Assembly: GCF_014845115.1 (NCBI RefSeq)
Contig: NZ_NKUI01000076.1
Span: forward strand, 1-61,993
DNA length: 61,993 nucleotides
Direction: 5' to 3'
Origin: Methylorubrum zatmanii
Lineage (GTDB): Bacteria; Pseudomonadota; Alphaproteobacteria; Rhizobiales; Beijerinckiaceae
Within the stretch, counting starts at the first letter, position 1. Each line of letters begins with the position of its first letter. Below, in pieces: positions 57,275 to 61,993 of the stretch. The notes under the pieces are model-generated. The model was not told the origin of the DNA. It was given only the letters and a program-made list of their open reading frames with translations, and searched no databases. The position numbers were made by a program, and so were the translations under genes.

Positions 57275-57568
57275 ATGGACAGCCAGGACGGAGCCCACGC
57301 ACGACGGCAGGCGATCATCGATCGCATGCTCAGCGATGCCTTGCGTCCGGCCGGAGGGGTCGTGCTGCCGAGCCACGACGCCTTGCCGGCCGATATCCGC
57401 ATGACGGTCGATCGGCTGCTCGCCAAGGCGGATGCGGAGCGCCGCCGCTCGCTCACCTATGACGACCTTGAGGAGGCGCTGCCACCGCGTGATGTGACGG
57501 CCGACGATCTCGAGGCGATCTTCTGGGTGCTGGCGGAGTACGGGATCGAGCTGGACGAGGGGGAATAG
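57275..57568 (+). CDS. Stand-alone sigma-70 region 1.1-like protein
   Basis: A 97-residue protein. Residues ~45-97 (VDRLLAKADAERRRSLTYDDLEEALPPRDVTADDLEAIFWVLAEYGIELDEGE) match region 1.1 of primary sigma factors: basic helix, SLTYDDLEEALP, DVTADDLEAIFWVL and an acidic GIELDEGE end. In RpoD this domain blocks free sigma from binding DNA and occupies the RNA polymerase channel. No other sigma region is present. It could modulate RNA polymerase, but that is inference. The first ~40 residues are an unrecognised helical extension. ATG 57275 is chosen over a longer frame opening at 57161. Confidence 0.72.
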   Translation: MDSQDGAHARRQAIIDRMLSDALRPAGGVVLPSHDALPADIRMTVDRLLAKADAERRRSLTYDDLEEALPPRDVTADDLEAIFWVLAEYGIELDEGE

Positions 57569-57620
57569 CGGGTCCGGCCGCGCCGACCGCGGCTGCCACC
57601 CGGACAGTCCGGACAAGCCC

Positions 57621-59315
57621 TCAGCCATCGGCTCCCTGGAGCAGCCGCGCCGCCGCCGCGCGGGCCTCGTCGGTCACGGTGGCGCCGGCCAGCATCCGGG
57701 CGATCTCTTCCCGACGCGCATCCGCCGCGAGCCCGACCACCCGGGTCGTGACCCGGTCCCCATTCTTGCCGGTCGTCTTGCCGCCCTTCACGCTGTCCTT
57801 GGCGATGCGGAAATGGGTCGAGGCCCGGGCGGCGACCTGCGGCGCATGGGTGACCGCCACCACCTGAACCTGCTCGGAGAGGCGGCCGAGCCGCGCGCCG
57901 ATGGCGTCGGCCACCGCGCCGCCGAGGCCGGTATCGATCTCGTCGAAGATCAGGGTCGGCGCCGAGCCCTTCCCGGCGAGGACCACCTTGAGGGCGAGCA
58001 TGAAGCGCGACAGCTCACCGCCGGAGGCGACCTTCATCATCGGGCCGGCGCGGGTGCCGGGATTGGTCTGGGCCCAGAACTCGATCCGCTCGGTGCCGGC
58101 GGCGTCCCGCGAGGTCTCGTCCACGGTGATCTGCGTGATGAAGCGGGCGCCTTCGAGCTTCAGCGGCGGCAACTCGGCCTGAACGGCGGCGTCGAGGGCC
58201 TTGGCCGCCTTGCGACGCCCGTCCCCGAGCTTCTTGGCGGCCTGGGCATAGGCTACCTCCGCCGCCGTCAGCTCGGCCTCCAGGCCGGCCAGGGCCTGCT
58301 CGCCGGCGTCGAGCGCCGCCACGTCCGCATCGTAGCGGGCGCGCAGAGCGGCGAGGTCGTCGGCGGGCACTGCGTATTTGCGCGAGGCCGCGCGCAGGGC
58401 GAACAGGCGCTCCTCGACCCGTTCCAGCTCGCGCGGATCGAACTCGGCGGCGAGCACCGCGGCGTCGAGGGCGGTGCGGGCCTCGTCGAGGGCGACCAGC
58501 GCGGCATCGAGGGCGGCGATGCTCGGATCGACCAGCGTCGGCACCGTGGCGCTGCGCCGTTCCAGCCGGCGCACGGCGGAGGACAGGTGCGGCACCAGGG
58601 AGCCGGAGCCACCGACGAGGTCGAGGGCCTCGTTCAGCTCGCGGGCGACCTTCTCGCCCTGCTGCATCACCGTGCGGCGCTCGGCCAGCGTCGCCTCCTC
58701 GCCCGCCTGCGGATCGAGGTTAGCCAGTTCCTCCACCGCGTGGCGCAGGAAATCCGCCTCCTTCTGCGCCGCCTCGACCCGTTCGCGCTGCTCGGTCAGC
58801 GCCGTGCGGGCGGCGCGCACGCGCTTGGAGGCGGCGGCGACCTGGGCCAGGGGGCCTTGAAGGCCGCCGAAGGCATCGAGGATCGTGCGGTGTGTGCCGG
58901 GATCGGCGAGCGCCCGGTCGTCGTGCTGGCCGTGGATCTCGACCAGGGCAGCGCCGATCGCCCGCATGGTCTGCACGCCGACCGGCTGATCGTTGACGAA
59001 GGCGCGGGTTCGGCCATCGGCGAACTGGGTGCGCCGCAGGATCAGGTCGCCGTCGGTGTCGATCTCGGCCGCTGCCGCCACGGCGCGGGCGGGATGATCG
59101 GCCGCTACGTCGAACACGGCGGTGACGCCGCCCTGCGCCTCGCCCTGACGCACGAGGCCGCCATCGCCGCGCCCGCCCAGGGCGAGGGCGAAGGCGTCGA
59201 GCAGGATCGACTTGCCCGCGCCCGTCTCACCGGTGAGGACGGTCAGCCCCTCGGAAAAGGTCAGTTCGAGCTTGTCGATCAGAACGATGTCGCGGATCGC
59301 GAGCTGGACGAGCAT
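57621..59315 (-). CDS. recN: DNA repair protein RecN
   Basis: A 564-residue SMC-like ATPase for double-strand break repair. The Walker A is GETGAGKSILLDAF. Long coiled-coil helices follow on either side of residues ~150-370. The ABC signature VASGGELSRFMLALKVVL and Walker B LIFDEIDTGLGG are close to the end. Length and motif order are normal. In alphaproteobacteria recN usually sits next to bamD; here a glycosyltransferase gene lies between. Confidence 0.96.
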   Translation of the reverse strand: MLVQLAIRDIVLIDKLELTFSEGLTVLTGETGAGKSILLDAFALALGGRGDGGLVRQGEAQGGVTAVFDVAADHPARAVAAAAEIDTDGDLILRRTQFADGRTRAFVNDQPVGVQTMRAIGAALVEIHGQHDDRALADPGTHRTILDAFGGLQGPLAQVAAASKRVRAARTALTEQRERVEAAQKEADFLRHAVEELANLDPQAGEEATLAERRTVMQQGEKVARELNEALDLVGGSGSLVPHLSSAVRRLERRSATVPTLVDPSIAALDAALVALDEARTALDAAVLAAEFDPRELERVEERLFALRAASRKYAVPADDLAALRARYDADVAALDAGEQALAGLEAELTAAEVAYAQAAKKLGDGRRKAAKALDAAVQAELPPLKLEGARFITQITVDETSRDAAGTERIEFWAQTNPGTRAGPMMKVASGGELSRFMLALKVVLAGKGSAPTLIFDEIDTGLGGAVADAIGARLGRLSEQVQVVAVTHAPQVAARASTHFRIAKDSVKGGKTTGKNGDRVTTRVVGLAADARREEIARMLAGATVTDEARAAAARLLQGADG

Positions 59316-59376
59316 GAAGCGGCGCCAGAGCCCCTTATTGGATTGCCGGCCGGTTTAGCCGTAAGCCACGGAGACT

Positions 59377-60285
59377 TCATCCGGAAAGTGCGGGCTCCCG
59401 GCCGAGGATGGCACAGAGTCGCCGGTACTCGGCCTCGAAGGCCGTGTCGAAGGCACGGATGGCGCGATCCTCCATTTCGTTGCGGTCCAGAACCATGAAG
59501 CGTTCGAGCGAACCGTCACGGATGCGGCCCGGATGACCATTCGGATAGTTGGCGTCGCCGCGCCGCATCCGCGCCTGGAACTCGGGCAGAGTCTTGCACT
59601 GGTAGTGGTTGATCTGGACGCCCTCGTAGACGATCCGATCAGAGGTGCCCTCGGAGGTGTCCGAGAAGGTCTGCCCGTCCGACAGGATCCGCCGGCCGTG
59701 ATTGTGACGGATGTCGTGGATCCGCACGGCGGTGATTCCCTTGGCACGGGCCAGGGTCTTGAAGTGGTAGTGGTTGCTCCAGTTTAGCGGTGCGCAGTGG
59801 CTGAAGGCACGGGTTACGAGCCCATAGCCTGGGCCCTGGTGCCCCGAGGAGCCGAAGCCGCGCCAATTGATATGCAGGCTCGCGACGTCCGCCGGCAGCG
59901 CGCCGATGAGGCTGGCCATATCCCGATAGCCGAACGGGACAAGAAACTCATCGAGATCGAGATACATCACCCACGGCGTGGCGAGGCTCACCAGAGCATG
60001 GTGGTAGGCCAGAACCTGGGCGGAATCTCCTGGCGGTGACGGCCACGGGACCCGTCGAAGCCGCAGATCGCGGGGACCGAGCGCCTTGAACAGCGTTCGC
60101 GTGTCGTCCGTGCTCTCGTTGTCGTAGACGATGATGCGGTCGAATCCGATGGCGAGGTGAAAGGCGAGCCACTCGACGAGATAGGCACCCTCGTTGCGAG
60201 CGATGGCCACCAACGTCACAGCATGTGGCTTTTCACGCAGGGCACGGTCGGCGAGCGCTCTGCGCAGGCGCAGAAGAGCCTTCAT
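59377..60285 (-). CDS. Glycosyltransferase family 2-like protein
   Basis: A 302-residue protein of the GT2/GT92-like group (PF13704-type). The opening VTLVAIARNEGAYLVEWLAFHLAIGFDRIIVYDNESTDDT is the nucleotide-sugar fold. The DXD is YLDLDEFLVP (DLD), and HINWRGFGSSGH follows. It carries no membrane segment. It is inserted between recN and bamD on the same strand. The acceptor is unknown, probably an envelope glycan. Confidence 0.87.
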   Translation of the reverse strand: MKALLRLRRALADRALREKPHAVTLVAIARNEGAYLVEWLAFHLAIGFDRIIVYDNESTDDTRTLFKALGPRDLRLRRVPWPSPPGDSAQVLAYHHALVSLATPWVMYLDLDEFLVPFGYRDMASLIGALPADVASLHINWRGFGSSGHQGPGYGLVTRAFSHCAPLNWSNHYHFKTLARAKGITAVRIHDIRHNHGRRILSDGQTFSDTSEGTSDRIVYEGVQINHYQCKTLPEFQARMRRGDANYPNGHPGRIRDGSLERFMVLDRNEMEDRAIRAFDTAFEAEYRRLCAILGREPALSG

Positions 60286-60360
60286 GTCCGGTTCGTTACC
60301 GTTCGTCCTGGCCGCACCGTCGAGTCCCTTTAGCCGTGATCCTTTGCTCGCCAAACGAAA

Positions 60361-60392
60361 GCGCCCTGGCCGGAACGAACTGGCCAGGGCGC
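60361..60392 (-). terminator. Rho-independent terminator of bamD
   Basis: GCGCCCTGGCC (60361-60371) and GGCCAGGGCGC (60382-60392) form a perfect 11-bp stem with a 10-base loop. On the minus strand TTTCGTTTGG follows. It lies 37 bases after the bamD stop and separates bamD from the glycosyltransferase gene. Confidence 0.8.
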
Positions 60393-60429
60393 AGCCACGC
60401 TGTCGATCTCACGATCGTTCGGATGCGAT

Positions 60430-61305
60430 CTAGTCCGCCGCCGCCGTCCGCCCGATCACGCCGCGATAGATCTTGCTGAGCCAGGAGGACTTCTCTTCGC
60501 GCGGCTCCAGACCGCCGGTCTGCAGGAGCGCGTAGGCGTCCTTGTACCAGGGGCTGTCGGGGAAGTTGTGGCCGAGCACGGCGGCGGCGGTCTGCGCCTC
60601 GCCGGTGAGGCCGAGCGCCATGTAGGCCTCGACCAGACGCTCCAGCGCCTCCTCGGCGTGACGGGTCGTCTGGTACTTGCTGATCACGTCGCGGAAGCGG
60701 TTGATCGCGGCCGGGAAGGCGCGCTTCTCGAGATAGAAGCGGCCGACCTCCATCTCCTTGCCGGCGAGCTGGTCGCGGGTGATCTGGATCTTGGCCTTGG
60801 CGTCGTTGGCGTATTCGGAGGTCGGGTACTTCTGCACCAGCTCCTGCAGGGCGACGAGCGCGCGCTCCGAGCGCTCCTGGTCACGGGTCACGTCCGGGAT
60901 CTGCTTGTACTGCGACATCGCCATCAGATACTGGGCGTAGGCCGCGTCCTTGCTCGCCGGGTGACGCTGGAGATAGCGCTTCGAGGCGTTGATCGCGTCG
61001 TCGTACTTCGCGCCCTCGTAGTTCGCGTAGGCCGTCATCAGCAGGCCTTTCCGCGACCAGTCGGAATAGGTGTACTGCTTGTCGAGCTGGTCGAAGCTCT
61101 TGGCGGCGGCCTCGTAGTCCTTGTCCTCCATCTTCGCCAAGCCCTCGCTGTAGAGCTTGTCGGCCGGCGTGTCCGGAACCGCCTCGGGCTTGTACTTCTC
61201 GGCGAAGAGGTTGGTCGGATCGAGGGCGTCGCAGCCGGCGAGCCCGACGCCGAGGCTCAGGAGCACGGCCGCCATCGCGCCACGGGTCGGGAAGGTCAGA
61301 GGCAT
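60430..61305 (-). CDS. bamD: Outer membrane protein assembly factor BamD
   Basis: A 291-residue outer-membrane lipoprotein of the BAM complex. The lipobox LAGC has Cys25 as the lipidated residue. Five TPR repeats follow (KLYSEGLAKMEDKDYEAAAKSFDQLDKQYTYSDWSRKGLLMTAYANYEGAKYDDAINASKRYLQRHP and so on). BamD binds BamA and substrate barrels. ATG 61305 fits the signal peptide. It lies directly after lpxC, the conserved alphaproteobacterial order, and is followed by a terminator. Confidence 0.95.
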   Translation of the reverse strand: MPLTFPTRGAMAAVLLSLGVGLAGCDALDPTNLFAEKYKPEAVPDTPADKLYSEGLAKMEDKDYEAAAKSFDQLDKQYTYSDWSRKGLLMTAYANYEGAKYDDAINASKRYLQRHPASKDAAYAQYLMAMSQYKQIPDVTRDQERSERALVALQELVQKYPTSEYANDAKAKIQITRDQLAGKEMEVGRFYLEKRAFPAAINRFRDVISKYQTTRHAEEALERLVEAYMALGLTGEAQTAAAVLGHNFPDSPWYKDAYALLQTGGLEPREEKSSWLSKIYRGVIGRTAAAD

Positions 61306-61470
61306 CTCGGTCAAATTCCCTGTCAGGCCCGGCCGCCTCGCTGGCGGCGCCGAGCCTACGCGCAGGCTTTCACGGTTGGAGGCCGATTCGGGCGTGAAAA
61401 CGGCAGGTTCGCAGGAACCGTTAACGTCATCCACCCAAGATGCGGAAGAAGGGCCGATGTGGCGTGCCGG

Positions 61471-61993
61471 TTACAGCTCGGCGGCGAAGGCGGCGATGCC
61501 CAGCCCGGCGCCGAACTCGGTTCGCGCAGCCTCGCGGCGGGTGCCCTGGCCCTCGACGATGGCGTAGTTCGCCCGGTCGGCGAACAGGGCTTCGAGGATG
61601 CCCACATTCATGCGGTGCCCGCCGCAATAGGAGCGATAGGCTCCCTGGAGCGGCAGGCCGGCCAGGGCGAGGTCGCCGACGGCATCGAGGAACTTGTGGC
61701 GGACGAACTCGTCCGCGTAGCGCAGGCCTTCCGGGTTGACGATGGCGGTCTCGCCGATGGCGACCGTGTTGTCGAGGGAGGCGCCGAGGGCGAAGCCCGC
61801 CTTCCAGTAGCGCTCCACGTCCTTCATCATGCCGAAGGTGCGGGCGGGGGCGATCTCGCGGCGGTAGGAGGCGGGGGTCAGGTCCATGGCCTTGCGGCTG
61901 CGGCCGATCACCGGGGATTCGAAGTCGATCTCCACGTCGAGGCGGAATCCGCGATCGATCGGGCGGAGTTCGGCGAAGGCGCGGCCGGTCTCG
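61471..61993 (-). CDS. lpxC: UDP-3-O-acyl-GlcNAc deacetylase, C-terminal part (starts outside the window)
   Basis: The last ~174 residues of LpxC, the zinc deacetylase that commits to lipid A synthesis. The zinc motif HKFLD in FVRHKFLDAVGDLALAG is present, and GAYRSYCGGHRMN carries the second catalytic histidine region. The reading frame runs off the right edge of the window toward its start. The order lpxC-bamD is typical for alphaproteobacteria. Confidence 0.95.
   Translation of the reverse strand, partial: ETGRAFAELRPIDRGFRLDVEIDFESPVIGRSRKAMDLTPASYRREIAPARTFGMMKDVERYWKAGFALGASLDNTVAIGETAIVNPEGLRYADEFVRHKFLDAVGDLALAGLPLQGAYRSYCGGHRMNVGILEALFADRANYAIVEGQGTRREAARTEFGAGLGIAAFAAEL

Overview
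The window is GC-rich (roughly 70%) chromosomal DNA of an alphaproteobacterium, most likely Methylobacterium/Methylorubrum (M. extorquens-like). This rests on several signs: the start of a bacteriochlorophyll-type magnesium chelatase gene (bchD), class I lysyl-tRNA synthetase, a propionyl-CoA carboxylase alpha chain, the rhizobial gene orders dnaK-dnaJ-pmtA and DUF374-waaA-lpxK-DUF2093, the lpxC-bamD neighbourhood of recN, and a YdeP/FdhF-like formate dehydrogenase resembling FDH4 of methylotrophs. Nearly all the sequence is compact core housekeeping DNA. No IS element, prophage, CRISPR array, rRNA or convincing tRNA was seen.

Layout. 1-2.8 kb: bchD start, DUF192 protein, double cold-shock protein, membrane acyltransferase-like protein. 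2.9-7.2 kb: efp and, divergently, epmA-epmB-GST in a translationally coupled row, then an ElyC/SanA-like DUF218 protein. 7.2-12.3 kb: small DUF proteins, acylphosphatase, an FNT channel, a gamma-glutamylcyclotransferase-like protein and pccA. 12.5-18.9 kb: an unknown protein, a histone-deacetylase-like enzyme with an apparent CTG start, a zinc-ribbon membrane protein, a chemoreceptor, ribB with a degenerate RibA half, and aroC. 19-22.7 kb: a HigB/HigA-type toxin-antitoxin pair with a perfect operator palindrome, a DUF3578 protein, anmK and tyrS. 22.8-29.4 kb: a giant AsmA-like protein, bcp, an M23 peptidase and prfB with its programmed +1 frameshift. 29.4-35.1 kb: DUF2809, an SDR enzyme, a Phd/VapC pair with operator, class I lysS, an AEC transporter and rpmB. 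35.3-41 kb: a TPR lipoprotein, an M17 aminopeptidase, a short beta-barrel-like protein, a second double cold-shock protein with a glycine-rich repeat linker, a CheY-like protein and a metallophosphoesterase.

41-44.3 kb is a lipid A/Kdo block (DUF374, waaA, lpxK, DUF2093). 44.5-47.8 kb is a nucleoside-salvage operon (cdd, PNP, deoC, deoA) with overlapping genes. 47.8-52.6 kb holds a histidine-rich secreted protein, pmtA, dnaJ and dnaK. 53-56.4 kb has a secreted protein of unknown function followed by the FdhF-like molybdoenzyme. 56.4-62 kb has two glycosyltransferases, a small stand-alone sigma-70 region 1.1-like protein, recN, bamD and the 3' part of lpxC.

The observations most worth following are the stand-alone sigma region 1.1-like protein, the secreted protein paired with the molybdenum formate dehydrogenase, the CTG-initiated deacetylase, the acylphosphatase whose Shine-Dalgarno lies inside a terminator hairpin, the M23 peptidase whose start codon abuts a 10-bp perfect inverted repeat, and several operator-like palindromes. 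I see no clearly new multi-gene system.
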